Positions 23,280 to 34,558 of a stretch of DNA of 64,000 nt are shown here, one piece after another. The stretch's first letter is position 1, and each line of letters opens with the position of its first letter. This stretch comes from Bacteroidota bacterium (lineage in GTDB: Bacteria; Bacteroidota; Bacteroidia; Bacteroidales; Prolixibacteraceae), in NCBI GenBank assembly GCA_023251455.1, contig JAHEYT010000024.1:105219-169218 (forward strand). The letters are read 5' to 3'. Under the pieces are notes generated by a model, which saw only the letters and a program-made list of their open reading frames with translations, was not told the DNA's origin and did no database searches. The translations under genes were made by a program, and so were the position numbers.

Positions 23280-24144
23280 AGCCAAAAATATCCATTGGCA
23301 GTCCGGAAAAATTACTTTCCTGGTCTTGCTTTTTCTCCTGAATCTGTTGGACGGAAAAGCACAAACCACATGGGGAAGTGAAATTCCGTGGAAAAACCTG
23401 ATGGATGGTTTGCAAATCGCCGAATTGGAAACTCCGGAGAAATCGGTTGTGGGCGATTCAAAAATAAGTATCCTGAAAATCGATGCCCGGAAATTTGATT
23501 TTGAGTTTTTGACCGCATCCGAACACAAAAACCTGCCAAGAACTGCTCCTGAATGGGCACAGGAATTCGACAAGAACATCATTGTCAATGCGGGAATGTA
23601 CAAGTACAACAAGACGCAATCGAATAAAGGGTTCATGCAGAATTATAAACACCTGAACAACCCGGTCAGGAATAATTATTACAACGCTTTGCTGGCCATG
23701 CACCCGAAAGATCCGAAGAAACCGCCTTTCGAAATTATTGATACCTACCAAAAAGATTGGGAAAAGATTAAAAATGAGTACTACTCGGTTTGCCAGGGAA
23801 TGCGCATGATTAACGACAAAGGTGAAGGAATGGCTTTTACAAAGCGACCCGATCAGTCGTGCAGCATGATTTTAGCAGCCACCGATGCCGAGAGTAACCT
23901 GTACTTCATCTTTACGCGATCGCCATACACACACCTCAAAATGATCTCGTTACTGAAAGAGCTTCCGATTAATATCCGCACAACAGTTTACCTCGAAGGC
24001 GGACCGGAAACCAGCTTTTATGTGAATACTGGCGATACCGTAATTGCCAAGTTCGGAAGCTACGTATCGAACACTTGCGACAACGACGACAATGATCATT
24101 TCCGGAAAATGCCAAATGTAATTGCGATTAAGAAGAAAAAATAA
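23272..24144 (+). CDS. Phosphodiester glycosidase family (DUF2233/NAGPA-like) protein
   Basis: ISILKIDARKFDFEFLTASEHKNLPRTAPEWAQEFDKNIIVNAGMY ... VYLEGGPETSFYVNTGDTVIAKFGSY; start chosen at ATG 23272, which overlaps the upstream stop by 8 nt. Confidence 0.75.
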   Translation: MFRAKNIHWQSGKITFLVLLFLLNLLDGKAQTTWGSEIPWKNLMDGLQIAELETPEKSVVGDSKISILKIDARKFDFEFLTASEHKNLPRTAPEWAQEFDKNIIVNAGMYKYNKTQSNKGFMQNYKHLNNPVRNNYYNALLAMHPKDPKKPPFEIIDTYQKDWEKIKNEYYSVCQGMRMINDKGEGMAFTKRPDQSCSMILAATDAESNLYFIFTRSPYTHLKMISLLKELPINIRTTVYLEGGPETSFYVNTGDTVIAKFGSYVSNTCDNDDNDHFRKMPNVIAIKKKK

Positions 24145-24270
24145 CAAGGAAATTGCCCTCAGCTCCGTCACATAAATGTGACGGACATTAGCAAAATAAA
24201 AATCAATTATTTTTCGCCTCCGCAATCCTAAAAAATACAAAATGCAAATTGTCACTAGCGGATTCTCTCC

Positions 24271-26067
24271 TTATAACTTTTCTTGTCTGATAAAACTATA
24301 AGGAAGGGTAAAATAAAAAGCTGATCCAATTTCAGAATCCTTGTCAATCCAGATCCTTCCACCCAGCATTTCGACATAAGCTTTTGATATGGCTAATCCG
24401 AGCCCTGCTCCTTCATAACTTCTGTTGAGCGATTCGCTTCCTTGCCTGAATCTTTCGAAAATAACATCCTTGAGTTCAGATGATATACCACTCCCGGTAT
24501 CTTTTACGAAAAAAACTAATTCGGGCGATGAAGTCAAACTGTTAGTCTCGATGTGTTTGTAGCCAAATTCAATAGTACCGGTACTGGTAAATTTTATCGC
24601 ATTCTTTACCAAGTTAGTAAGGACAGCATAAAGCTTTTCGCGATCGGTCCTTATGATGGCTTCATTTGATGGCAGGGAATTACTCAAGATAAGTGATAAC
24701 CCTTTTTTTTCGGCTTCTGGCTTAAAGAATTTAGAAATAAACTTGGTTTGATCATTTACATTCGTTTCCGTCAAATAAATTCCCATCGTTCCGGATTCAA
24801 TCTTCGAAATTTCAATTAGGTCGTTAATAATGTTCAGCATTCGAACACCACTGCTTTCTATAATGGATATATACTCTTGTGATGTTTTGCTGGAAAGCCG
24901 GGGTTCCTTTAGTAATTCGGCAAAACCCAGAATGCCATTCATTGGGGTGCGGATTTCATGGCTCATGTTGGCCAGAAAGGCTGATTTCAAGCGGTCACTT
25001 TCTTCAGCATGTTCTTTGGCTTTGATTAATTCCAGCTCAGCTTGTTTCTGTTCGGTAATGTCGCGAATTACCACCAGACGACTTTCCGACTGATTCTTTA
25101 TTTTGTGTTTAAGTATCCTGAAGATTTTAAATTCAGCACTACTTGGAACTTCCTGTGTCAGATCATCAGTTTCATGATCGATTACCGCATTGATTAGTTG
25201 CGTTTCTGCTGAACCTGAGAATTGAGCAGGTAGCCCAATGATATTTTTATTTTGTATGCCAAAAAAAAGTAAGGCAGCCCTGTTAATGTCCAGTATCCTA
25301 TTCTTACCATCTAAAACCAGTATTCCATCAGGTAAAGTTTCAAAAAGTGTATCGTGGGCCACAGGCACCAGATCAAGAAATTGAATGTTTAAAATGGCGT
25401 AGGCTGCCAGAATTCCGCTTAGCAAAATACTCACAGGCGTAATATCTAAGCCCGTTACAGGATTGTTTCCTGTAAGATATATTAAACTGGTTATCCAGGG
25501 ACAAAGACCTCCTGCTAAAACAATTAATCCCTGTTTAAGGAATGGATTGTTTTGGCGAATAATAAAATGAACAAGGCTAATTGTAGCCAAAAGGATTATG
25601 AGGTAGGAATAGGCAATATATCCAAACCAGAATCCAATCCCATGATAATATTCCATAAGATTTGTTTCCGCTGAAATTTCAGAATAACCCGTCCATATCA
25701 AATGGTGCATCTCATTGGTTATCGAGAGTACCAAAGTAATAGCCGGAACAATGAATAAAAGGATTACATGTTTTCGCGAAAGAAATTTGTCTTTGCCAGT
25801 ATATCGAAGTGAAAAGATTAAATAAAGTACTGGAGTGGCAATACCTCCCAAAAATTCGAGTTTCGACCAGAATATTTTTTCGTTTATGGAAGGTGCCGCA
25901 GTCTCAAAAATGAGACAAAATGCGCCAATACCAGCGGCAAACATCAGGTAAGCAAGCTCTTTAGCACCCCTTATTAATCGTCTTTGCCGTGCAAGAAATG
26001 CAACAAAAAAAGAAACTAAAGCAGTAGCTAAGAAGAATACAGAATAAACTGTAAAAACTAGGTTCAT
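24271..26067 (-). CDS. Sensor histidine kinase: N-terminal multi-TM (7TM-type), PAS, HisKA, HATPase
   Basis: Several N-terminal TM helices; [30 protein letters not shown]; His[26 protein letters not shown]; HATPase [16 protein letters not shown] and [21 protein letters not shown] ... [18 protein letters not shown]. Confidence 0.92.
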   Translation of the reverse strand: MNLVFTVYSVFFLATALVSFFVAFLARQRRLIRGAKELAYLMFAAGIGAFCLIFETAAPSINEKIFWSKLEFLGGIATPVLYLIFSLRYTGKDKFLSRKHVILLFIVPAITLVLSITNEMHHLIWTGYSEISAETNLMEYYHGIGFWFGYIAYSYLIILLATISLVHFIIRQNNPFLKQGLIVLAGGLCPWITSLIYLTGNNPVTGLDITPVSILLSGILAAYAILNIQFLDLVPVAHDTLFETLPDGILVLDGKNRILDINRAALLFFGIQNKNIIGLPAQFSGSAETQLINAVIDHETDDLTQEVPSSAEFKIFRILKHKIKNQSESRLVVIRDITEQKQAELELIKAKEHAEESDRLKSAFLANMSHEIRTPMNGILGFAELLKEPRLSSKTSQEYISIIESSGVRMLNIINDLIEISKIESGTMGIYLTETNVNDQTKFISKFFKPEAEKKGLSLILSNSLPSNEAIIRTDREKLYAVLTNLVKNAIKFTSTGTIEFGYKHIETNSLTSSPELVFFVKDTGSGISSELKDVIFERFRQGSESLNRSYEGAGLGLAISKAYVEMLGGRIWIDKDSEIGSAFYFTLPYSFIRQEKL

Positions 26068-26300
26068 GGTTGGTTGTTGATTTTATCCTTTCAGAGCGGT
26101 AAAGTTAATCGAGTATATGATTAAACAGCATAGTTGGTTTGTGCTCAAAAAATTTATTTTATGAATTTTTAAGCATAGGAAGAGGGAGTCCCTCATTTTA
26201 AGACACTCTCTTCTTGAGTTCACTCCAAAAAGTCAAAAACTCCTAACTGAAGGGGACTTCGAAAAGGTCATTGATTTCCCGGGGTTGGCAATCAGAAATG

Positions 26301-28793
26301 CTAGGAAGGATTTTCGGGGTTCATATTTTTTGCCTCCACAATCCGCTGCCTGACCAGTTCATTCAGTTCTTCTGGAGTCATTCCTTCAGGATAAACAGCC
26401 GGTAAAAACTCAATGCTGATGCGCTCACCCTTTTTGATTTTTTTAGCTCCGGACGACATGGCTGCATAAGCTCCGGTAATCACAACCGGAACAACCGGAA
26501 CATTGAGTTCAGTGCTTAAAATAGCATAGGTTTTATGGAATTTCCCAAGATTTCCGCTCAAAGTGCGGGTTCCTTCCGGGAAAATCAGAATCTTCTTTCC
26601 CTGTTTCACCACTTCGGCCATTTTCAGGATGGAATGTTTCAGGTCTTTCGACAAATCCATCACAATTACGTTACTGCGACTAGCCAGATAACGACGTGCA
26701 CGGCTTTTTACATGATCTTTTTTAGCATACGAAAAGGTATTTTTCAAGGTCGGCTTGTCGAGGTACGAAAGCACCAGAAATGCATCGAGTTTGCTTTCGT
26801 GGTTGGGTGCGAAAAAGCAAGGTCCTTCCGGAATATTCTCCATTCCTTTTCCTTCGAACTGGAAAAACATGCGAAAAACTCCTCTAACCGCGTTAACGAT
26901 TGGCCGAAGCAAAAAGGACGTTTTGGGTAAAATCACATCCGAATCGTCTTTTAAATCGCCTGTCCAGCCCGAATCCTGATCGGTTTTATGAAACAGCTTA
27001 TTGCTCTGGATGTGCTCTGCAATTTTCCGGATAGATGGAAATTTGAGTAGTTGTTCTTCGTCTAATTTAATCCCGAAGCTTTTTTCGATAAAGTCTATCA
27101 GGCTTAATTTGCTCAGCGAATCCATCGAGATGTCGAATACCAGGTGATGATCGGGTAAAATATCCATATCGACCTGACTTTCGATGAATGATTTGATGGC
27201 ATGATATTCTTTGGTATCCGGCTCGTTCGAAGTGGTTTTCTTCTGCTCTTTTTGCTTGATCAGCTCCTCAAACTTGAAACGCTGAAGCTTCGATAAACGT
27301 GTTCGTGGCAATTCAGAATTCACGAGCGTAAACTGCATAATCCGCTTGTACGAACTCATCTCGGCGTTGAAAGGCGAAATCACATTTTCACGGAAATACA
27401 GATTAATATCCTGAACACCATTCGACGAAAGGAAACTAAAATCGGGCAGGATGACCGCGTGACGCATTTCGTTGTGCATGAAAACGCCAGCTTCTTTAAT
27501 AGCCGGTGAAAAGCCATCGAGCTTCATTTCAATTTCAACCGGATTGATGTTTTTGCCGTTGGGCAAAACAATAATTTCCTTTTTACGGCCTGTGATGTAT
27601 AGAAATCCGTTTTGATCGAGATATCCCAAATCGCCGGTATGCAGCCAGCCATCTATAACGACTTCGGCAGTTTCTTCAGGACGGTTGTAATAACCTTTCA
27701 TGATGCTCGGACCTTTGGCAACAACCTCTCCATCGCGTATTTCGATGGTCAATCCCGGCAAAGCTTGGCCAGTAGCGCCAATCACAATGTTCCCGGGACG
27801 CGGAAATGCAATCATCGGCGCAGCCTCGGTCATTCCGAAACCTTCCATAATATCAAAACCCAGACTATAAAAGAATGTCCCAACCTCTTTATTCAGGGCA
27901 GCTCCCCCGGAAATCATATATTGCAAATGACCACCAAATCCATCATGTACTTTTTTGAAAAGCGTCTTCCCCAGTTTTCGGTTTTTAGTCTTCAGCACAA
28001 TCCAAAACATGAACCGGGCAATCGCACTTTTATCGATTTTAGCTTTGATTCCACGGTACATCAGTTCGTACAATCGCGGAACACCAAGAAAAACGCCGAC
28101 TTCGTTATCGGCGAAAGTTTTCATCAGGTCGGCCGATTGCATAGAAGGAGCCATCGGAACGGTACATCCCACATACAAAGAAACCATCATGGAACCAACA
28201 AGTGGGAAAATATGGTGCAATGGCAAAAAAATCATGACTTGCCGCTCCGGAATGAAGATCTTACAATCGATCACCCCATTCATATTCTGGTGAATATTGG
28301 TGTACGATAGCATTACTCCTTTCGGGCTGCCGGTTGTTCCGGAGGTATAAATGATTACCGCCGTTGTATAGTTATCTTCCGGCCCGAGCCACTTACTTTC
28401 GGGCGTAGTTTCATCGATCACAACTTCTTCAAAAACCAAAACTTCAGGTTTATGCTGAATTTTCAGATCGACTTTCTCAAACGTTTCCTTCATTCCGGAG
28501 CTTATAAACAGCAATTCGGGCTGGCAATCGTCGATGATATAAGCCACATCCTCTGCCGAAGCCAGAAAATCAATCGGGATGGAAACGCAACCGTTTTGCA
28601 GCGCAGCATAGAAGGCATAAATCCACGACGGAGAATTCTCTGCATAAATGGCAACCTTGGTAAAACCCTTATCCTGAAATAACAGTGCAAACTGCTGAAC
28701 CCGTTTCAGTAACTGGCTGTAGGTAATGTCGCCCTGAGTAGTAATCAGTGCCTTTTTATCGGGAAACGACCGGTTTATAATGGCTTTCGTCAT
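26301..28793 (-). CDS. Fusion: AMP-dependent acyl-CoA/ACP ligase, acyl-carrier domain, PlsC-type acyltransferase
   Basis: AMP-binding IIYTSGTTGSPKGVMLSYTN, GWLHTGDLGYLDQNGFLYITGRKKEIIVLPNGKNINP; ACP-like FDISMDSLSKLSLIDFIEKSFGIKL; acyltransferase FAPNHESKLDAFLVLSYL (HX4D) and ILIFPEGTRT. Confidence 0.9.
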   Translation of the reverse strand: MTKAIINRSFPDKKALITTQGDITYSQLLKRVQQFALLFQDKGFTKVAIYAENSPSWIYAFYAALQNGCVSIPIDFLASAEDVAYIIDDCQPELLFISSGMKETFEKVDLKIQHKPEVLVFEEVVIDETTPESKWLGPEDNYTTAVIIYTSGTTGSPKGVMLSYTNIHQNMNGVIDCKIFIPERQVMIFLPLHHIFPLVGSMMVSLYVGCTVPMAPSMQSADLMKTFADNEVGVFLGVPRLYELMYRGIKAKIDKSAIARFMFWIVLKTKNRKLGKTLFKKVHDGFGGHLQYMISGGAALNKEVGTFFYSLGFDIMEGFGMTEAAPMIAFPRPGNIVIGATGQALPGLTIEIRDGEVVAKGPSIMKGYYNRPEETAEVVIDGWLHTGDLGYLDQNGFLYITGRKKEIIVLPNGKNINPVEIEMKLDGFSPAIKEAGVFMHNEMRHAVILPDFSFLSSNGVQDINLYFRENVISPFNAEMSSYKRIMQFTLVNSELPRTRLSKLQRFKFEELIKQKEQKKTTSNEPDTKEYHAIKSFIESQVDMDILPDHHLVFDISMDSLSKLSLIDFIEKSFGIKLDEEQLLKFPSIRKIAEHIQSNKLFHKTDQDSGWTGDLKDDSDVILPKTSFLLRPIVNAVRGVFRMFFQFEGKGMENIPEGPCFFAPNHESKLDAFLVLSYLDKPTLKNTFSYAKKDHVKSRARRYLASRSNVIVMDLSKDLKHSILKMAEVVKQGKKILIFPEGTRTLSGNLGKFHKTYAILSTELNVPVVPVVITGAYAAMSSGAKKIKKGERISIEFLPAVYPEGMTPEELNELVRQRIVEAKNMNPENPS

Positions 28794-28975
28794 GTATGTT
28801 TTTCTATAGAGTCAAAAAGTTTAGTCGGATGCAAATGGCCACACAAAGTAAGTAAATCCAAAATAATTCCTTCACCGGCAGAAAAAGAATTGCCGGAAGT
28901 CATTCATAGCAGACTCCAGCTCTCGAATTTATTGCAAAATTCTGGCAAAAAGCGAGAAGTTTGTACCAAAAATTT

Positions 28976-29013
28976 GGGAGGGAAGTCAACCTAAATGATA
29001 TGACTTCCCTCCC
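28976..29013 (-). terminator. Hairpin, probable terminator of the GH35 gene
   Basis: Perfect 13-bp stem gggagggaagtca/tgacttccctccc; weak U-tract on minus strand. Confidence 0.6.
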
Positions 29014-29057
29014 ATAATATCAGGATAAATACTAATCTTCGGAGAAAACAAATTCGT

Positions 29058-30872
29058 TTATTCCATGCTTTTTACCCCTTTTACAGGTTTTGGTGAAAGC
29101 TGGTGCATGTCGAAAATTACGATCTCGTTCTTTCCTTTTTTCAACCACGGTGCCGGACAATACAGCTGTTTCTGAGGACCAATATTCCAGTAACGACCAA
29201 GGTTGTGGCCATTCACCCAAACCACTCCCTTTTCCCACAGACTAACATCCAGATAGGTATCGCCAGTTGTTGCCAAATCGAATTCGCCTTTAAAGAAAGT
29301 TCCCGGTTGGGTCTTTTCTCCTGAAGTAAATTTCAGGCTCTGCACATAGTTTTCGTCCAACGGAAGTGTAAAAATCTGCCAGTCCATCAGGGTCATTCCA
29401 TTAAGCGAAACGCGATCGGTAATTCCTTTTCGGTCGATCATGTATTCGGCAAAATTGATATGCCCCATGCCTTCAACCAGAATATCGAGTTGTGGGTTTG
29501 CCGAAGTTGAAGCAGGCAATTCGATGATGTTTTCGGCTTTGGCCCGGTCGAGTTTCCCAATGTATTTTCCATCAACAAAAACCGTTGCGTAGTCGTGCAG
29601 TTCGGTAATGCGGAGTTTGCCCTTTTTGTGACCAATCAGCTTGGTCCGGTAAAGGATAAAACCGCCCTTTTGCCCAAACATTTCCATTGGCTTTGGCTGT
29701 GGCGACTGAATGGCTGCCGGAAGATTATCCCAAACCGAAGCCGATGCCGTCATTGTTATCTCCGGAATTTCAATCACCGGAATGGCTGCCGGAACTGCCG
29801 GAAGTTTTTGTTTGGCCGGAAGGTATTTGGCCAGTAAATTCCGCAGCGCATAATATTTTGGTGTTGCCTGTCCCATTTCGTTGATAGGCGCATCGTAGTC
29901 GTAGCTAGTTACATCAGGCTGGTATTGTGTTGGGCTAAAAGCATTCGCTCCGGCCCAATAACCAAAGTTCGTCCCGCCATGAATCACATAAAAGTTGAAC
30001 GACTTTTTGTTGTCCATCAGCCATTTTACATCTTTCAGCAATTCAGTCGTATCCGGTTTTTGCCATTTTTCGCCCCAATGCGTGAGCCATCCGGGGTACA
30101 ATTCGCTGCAAAACGACGGAACGTTCGGGTTGATTTTGGTTGCTTCGGCAAAGTTTCCGGCATTAGCTCCCGGATCCAATCCGATAGCGGCATCAGGTAA
30201 CGATCCGGCTTCGAGCATAAACGGAGTAGCCCCGTCTGCGGTATAAAACGGAACTTCAATGCCGTTTTTCTTCCACTCGTCCTGAACCCATTTCATGTAA
30301 GTACGGTCGTTCCCGTAGCTTCCATATTCATTCTCAACCTGAACCATTACAATTGGTCCGCCTTTGGTTACCTGAAAATCTTTCACCTGAAGAGCCAGCG
30401 TTTTGATGTAGCGATCAACTGCTTCGGTATATCGCGGATCCATGCAGCGCACTTTAATATCAGGAATGCTGAGCAGGTACGATGGCAATCCGCCAAAATC
30501 CCATTCGGCACAAACATACGGACCGGGGCGAAGCATCAGCCACATGCCTTCTTCCTGAACAATTTGAATAAATCGGACAATATTATGGTTTCCGGTCTGA
30601 AAATCGAACACTCCGGGTTCCGATTCATGGTAATTCCAGAAGACATAAGCCGCAATGGTGTTGCAGCCCATCGCTTTGGCCATTTGGATGCGGTGACGCC
30701 AATATTCGGCAGGTATACGGGCCGGATGAATTTCCCCTGAGATCATTTGGAAGGGCTTTCCGTCGAGCAGGAATTCGGATTTTTCGAGTTTAAACGAATG
30801 TTTGGTATTCTGGCCAGAAAGACTGAACCCTAGTATTAATGAAATACAAACGAATAGAATAAATTTATTCAT
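29058..30872 (-). CDS. Glycoside hydrolase family 35 beta-galactosidase
   Basis: FQMISGEIHPARIPAEYWRHRIQMAKAMGCNTIAAYVFWNYHESEPGVFDF, MLRPGPYVCAEWDFGGLPSYLL, GPIVMVQVENEYGSYG, NFYVIHGGTNFGYWAGAN. Confidence 0.95.
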   Translation of the reverse strand: MNKFILFVCISLILGFSLSGQNTKHSFKLEKSEFLLDGKPFQMISGEIHPARIPAEYWRHRIQMAKAMGCNTIAAYVFWNYHESEPGVFDFQTGNHNIVRFIQIVQEEGMWLMLRPGPYVCAEWDFGGLPSYLLSIPDIKVRCMDPRYTEAVDRYIKTLALQVKDFQVTKGGPIVMVQVENEYGSYGNDRTYMKWVQDEWKKNGIEVPFYTADGATPFMLEAGSLPDAAIGLDPGANAGNFAEATKINPNVPSFCSELYPGWLTHWGEKWQKPDTTELLKDVKWLMDNKKSFNFYVIHGGTNFGYWAGANAFSPTQYQPDVTSYDYDAPINEMGQATPKYYALRNLLAKYLPAKQKLPAVPAAIPVIEIPEITMTASASVWDNLPAAIQSPQPKPMEMFGQKGGFILYRTKLIGHKKGKLRITELHDYATVFVDGKYIGKLDRAKAENIIELPASTSANPQLDILVEGMGHINFAEYMIDRKGITDRVSLNGMTLMDWQIFTLPLDENYVQSLKFTSGEKTQPGTFFKGEFDLATTGDTYLDVSLWEKGVVWVNGHNLGRYWNIGPQKQLYCPAPWLKKGKNEIVIFDMHQLSPKPVKGVKSME

Positions 30873-30946
30873 GGTTTATTTTGATTTAGTGGCAGCAAAA
30901 GTAATAATTTGTTTTTGGTTAAAACGGAATTTTAGTCAATGAAAAA

Positions 30947-30972
30947 CCCCTTTGATATTTCTACCAAAGGGG
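30947..30972 (-). terminator. Terminator downstream of cstA
   Basis: cccctttg/caaagggg stem with A-run on + strand. Confidence 0.65.
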
Positions 30973-31025
30973 CCAATTATAAATTTCGATCCATTATCAG
31001 TCTATTTTCTCAAACTTTCAAATTT

Positions 31026-32834
31026 CTATTCAGCCTTTTTAGTATAATTTTTTACCCATTTAGGAATCGCATTTGCCAAAATTACGATGGCACACACCAT
31101 GATAATTCCAGTAAGAACAAGGTTTATCAGTCCTTTTACGTATGTTCCGTCAACCTGAATTTGTGGCAGATAAATGTTTTTCATGTTCAACCAACAGGCA
31201 GTTAGAGTGGTTATTCCCAAAAAGATCATTGGAGCCATGGTAAACCAGGCATATTTTTTCTTTCCTGAATTGATAATAAACGATGTACCTACCGTAAGTG
31301 CTATGGTTGCCAGCAACTGATTGGCTGCTCCAAACATGGGCCAGATGGTGGCTACACTTCCGGAGTAAATGAAATACCCCCACAGAAAAACAAACATCGC
31401 ACTGGCAATTAAATTTCCGGGTAACCAGTTGGTCCGGCCAAAAGGTTTGTAAACTTTACCAATCGCTTCCTGAATAATGAACCGGCCAATACGCGTTCCG
31501 GCATCGATGGTGGTAAGGATAAACAAAGCTTCGAACATGATGGCAAAATGGTACCAATAGCTCATCAAGGATTTTAATCCTGGAATGGCTGAGAAGATTT
31601 TGGCCATCCCAACGGCCAGGGTAACTGCACCACCAGTGCGGCCTGCCAGGTTTTCGCCTACTTCTTTTGAAAGCTCGTTGATATTGGAATCCACAAAACC
31701 CATCGCATGAAGCTGTGGGGCAAACTGACTAAACTTTTCGACAGGAATGTTGATGATGAAATAGTCGAGTGGCAACAAACTGGCTGCTGCCAGTAAAGCC
31801 ATGATACTTACAACACCTTCGGCCAACATGGCACCCGAGCTGATCATTTTGATGTGAGTAACACTCGACAACATTTTGGATGTTGTTCCTGAACTAACCA
31901 AGGCATGAAATCCGGAGATAGCTCCGCAGGCAATGGTAATGAACAGATAGGGGAATAATGTACCCGAAATTACCGGTCCACCACCGTGAATGAAAGTGGT
32001 AAAAGCTGGCATATTTAATTCAGGAGAAACAATTACAATACCGATGGCAAGCAAACCAATGACTCCCAGTTTCATAAACGAGCTCAGGTAATCGCGTGGC
32101 GAAAGCAACAGCCATACCGGCAAGGCAGAAGCCAGAAATCCGTATCCGCCCAATATCAGGGTTAAAGTTTTACGGTCGTAAGTAAACCACGACTCCAAAA
32201 CAGATCCCGGAATAAACCGGCCAACAATGACTGCACCAATAAGCATAATAACCCCGGCAATAGTGGCTGCAGTAGTTTTACCCGGGGTCAGTTTGAACAT
32301 CCATACCCCCATCAGTAGAGCAATCGGAATGGTTGAAGCAATGGTAAAGGTTCCCCACGAACTTTCGGCAAGGGCATTCACAACCACCATTCCCAGTCCG
32401 GCGAGGGCAACAACCAGGATAATCAATACCGCAATCGAAGCAGTAATACCACTGGTTTTATTGATTTCGGCACGGGCAATCTCGACCAGCGATTTACCAT
32501 CGTGTTTAACCGAAGCCAATAAAATTACCAGGTCGTGCATGGCCCCAGCCATTACTGCCCCAGCCAATATCCAGAGCAATCCGGGCGCAAAACCAAACTG
32601 AACAGCCAGAACTGGCCCAACCAAAGGACCGGCGCCAGCAATGGCTGCAAAATGGTGTCCAAAAAGTACCCATTTGCTCATCGGGTAATAATTGTTGCCA
32701 TCGTACATCCGGGTGGCAGGGGTGATCATATCGTCTTTAAAAATGGCCAGGCGGGCCATTACAAATCCGTAGTAATACCGATAGGCCAATATGAAAACCA
32801 AAATGGTGCCAATTATTATCGGGGTTGCATTCAT
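31026..32834 (-). CDS. cstA: Carbon starvation protein CstA family transporter
   Basis: YDGNNYYPMSKWVLFGHHFAAIAGAGPLVGPVLAVQFGFAPGLLWILAGAVMAGAMHDLVILLASVKHDGKSL; many TM helices. Confidence 0.93.
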   Translation of the reverse strand: MNATPIIIGTILVFILAYRYYYGFVMARLAIFKDDMITPATRMYDGNNYYPMSKWVLFGHHFAAIAGAGPLVGPVLAVQFGFAPGLLWILAGAVMAGAMHDLVILLASVKHDGKSLVEIARAEINKTSGITASIAVLIILVVALAGLGMVVVNALAESSWGTFTIASTIPIALLMGVWMFKLTPGKTTAATIAGVIMLIGAVIVGRFIPGSVLESWFTYDRKTLTLILGGYGFLASALPVWLLLSPRDYLSSFMKLGVIGLLAIGIVIVSPELNMPAFTTFIHGGGPVISGTLFPYLFITIACGAISGFHALVSSGTTSKMLSSVTHIKMISSGAMLAEGVVSIMALLAAASLLPLDYFIINIPVEKFSQFAPQLHAMGFVDSNINELSKEVGENLAGRTGGAVTLAVGMAKIFSAIPGLKSLMSYWYHFAIMFEALFILTTIDAGTRIGRFIIQEAIGKVYKPFGRTNWLPGNLIASAMFVFLWGYFIYSGSVATIWPMFGAANQLLATIALTVGTSFIINSGKKKYAWFTMAPMIFLGITTLTACWLNMKNIYLPQIQVDGTYVKGLINLVLTGIIMVCAIVILANAIPKWVKNYTKKAE

Positions 32835-32878
32835 TTATTCCGATGAGTTTAATTGATTTTTGAATTGTGAAATTTAAT

Positions 32879-34558
32879 TTATTTTGTCAATACGGCTTGT
32901 GACGCAATAACGACTTGTCCAGCTTTTAACAATTTTTCCTTCAATAACTCATAAGACACCTGCTGCACTCCAACCTTGTTATCAATCGCTAACACAGCCG
33001 CCATTGCTGCCGATTGTCCCAATATCATAAATACGGGTTCCATTCGGATAGACCCATAGGCAATATGACTGGACGAAACACAAACCGGAACCAGTAAATT
33101 GGTGCATTCTTCTTTCTTTGGAATGATAGAGCCATAAGAAATAGAATACGGAGCCTTTGGATCGACACCTATATCGCCTTCATCCTGAACGAATCCTTCA
33201 GAAGTGACATAGCGCTGAACATTGTGCGAATCCATCGCATACGAGCCCATCCCAACAGGTTGGGGAACTTCGCGTTTGGCAAGTACGTCGTTTTCAGTAG
33301 TCACATAAACACCAATCATGCGACGAGCTTCACGGATGTACAGCTGGCGCGACCAATTTCCATTATCCGGAAATTCATCTTTAGCCAAACCCCACTTTTG
33401 CATTTCATCGTGAATCTCCTTTGGAACCCGCGGATCGTTTGCCACATAATAGAGCAAACCTTTCTGATAATCTTCGTGTTCCCTAATGATTTCTTTCCGG
33501 CGTTCGTAGGTTGCCTCGGGATAATCGTAGTTCATGCCAATAAAGTCGCTACTGAACGGGCCATGGTTATTGGTGTCGGTTTTGCGGTTTGGAATCAGGT
33601 CAAACTTGTTAAACCACTCTCTCCAACCGGCATCAAAAACGCGACCAAGCAATTCGTAGTTGGCCGGATAATAATTGTCGGGTTTCGGGAAAGGCACTAA
33701 ATTATCGGGATTACTGCTCATGCACAAACGGAAACAATAAGCCTGAATTTTAGTATCGCCGGTGCAGTTGGCGGCAATCTTTTCAGAAGAAATGCCATAC
33801 AATAAGCCACTTTCGGGTTTGCCAGGAATCTTGTAAGGATCAATTTTCGTTTTAAAATGATGACCGTGTTGAAAAACTTCGCCTTGAACGCCATTCCATG
33901 TTTCATTATACACCGAACATGCCTCGCGGCCAACATGATATGATACACCAGCCACAGCCATCAGATCGCCTTCGTAAGTAGCATCAATAAACATTTTTCC
34001 TGAAAACGTTTTTCCTGAAAGGGTCTTAAACGAAACAATCTGACCATTTTCTTTTACCAACCCGTTGCTTCTGTCGAGCCATTCGTCGCGCAAAACGGTA
34101 ATTTTATTTTCCACAACAAAGTCTTCGAAAACCTGCTCAGCCACGTGAGGTTCGAAAATCCACATCGTGCGGTTTTCTCCGTCCATAGCAACAGTTCCTT
34201 GACCTTTGTTGCCAAATTCCGAATGTTTCTGCCATTTCCAGGCTGCTGAATCATTGTAGTGCAACCAAACCCGGTGATAAAACTCACGCGAAAGGCCACC
34301 AATAGTCGATTTGTTTCCGGTATCAGTAAAGCCCAATCCCCCGGAAGAAAGCCCGCCCAAATGGGTATCGGGCGACACCACCAAAACTGTTTTACCTGAT
34401 TTTACTGCCTCGACCGCCGAAACGACCGCTGCCGAAGTGCCACCGTAAATGATAATATCGGCCTCGAATTCATTAGGATTTTTAGGTTTGTTGTCACAAC
34501 TACTAAAAAGGAAAACAAAGGCCATGAAGGCGATAAGAAATATTTTGCTCATGTTCAT
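32879..34558 (-). CDS. FAD-dependent oxidoreductase (FAD_oxidored type), lipoprotein
   Basis: Lipobox FLFSSCDNKP; ADIIIYGGTSAAVVSAVEAVKSGKTVLVVSPDTHLGGLSSGGLGFTD; MFIDATYEGDLMAVAGVSYHVGREA. Confidence 0.85.
   Translation of the reverse strand: MNMSKIFLIAFMAFVFLFSSCDNKPKNPNEFEADIIIYGGTSAAVVSAVEAVKSGKTVLVVSPDTHLGGLSSGGLGFTDTGNKSTIGGLSREFYHRVWLHYNDSAAWKWQKHSEFGNKGQGTVAMDGENRTMWIFEPHVAEQVFEDFVVENKITVLRDEWLDRSNGLVKENGQIVSFKTLSGKTFSGKMFIDATYEGDLMAVAGVSYHVGREACSVYNETWNGVQGEVFQHGHHFKTKIDPYKIPGKPESGLLYGISSEKIAANCTGDTKIQAYCFRLCMSSNPDNLVPFPKPDNYYPANYELLGRVFDAGWREWFNKFDLIPNRKTDTNNHGPFSSDFIGMNYDYPEATYERRKEIIREHEDYQKGLLYYVANDPRVPKEIHDEMQKWGLAKDEFPDNGNWSRQLYIREARRMIGVYVTTENDVLAKREVPQPVGMGSYAMDSHNVQRYVTSEGFVQDEGDIGVDPKAPYSISYGSIIPKKEECTNLLVPVCVSSSHIAYGSIRMEPVFMILGQSAAMAAVLAIDNKVGVQQVSYELLKEKLLKAGQVVIASQAVLTK

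Noticed and set aside
27612-28310. 232-aa plus-strand ORF opposite the AMP-ligase fusion
   Set aside because: Shadow ORF; the opposite frame contains clear AMP-binding motifs.
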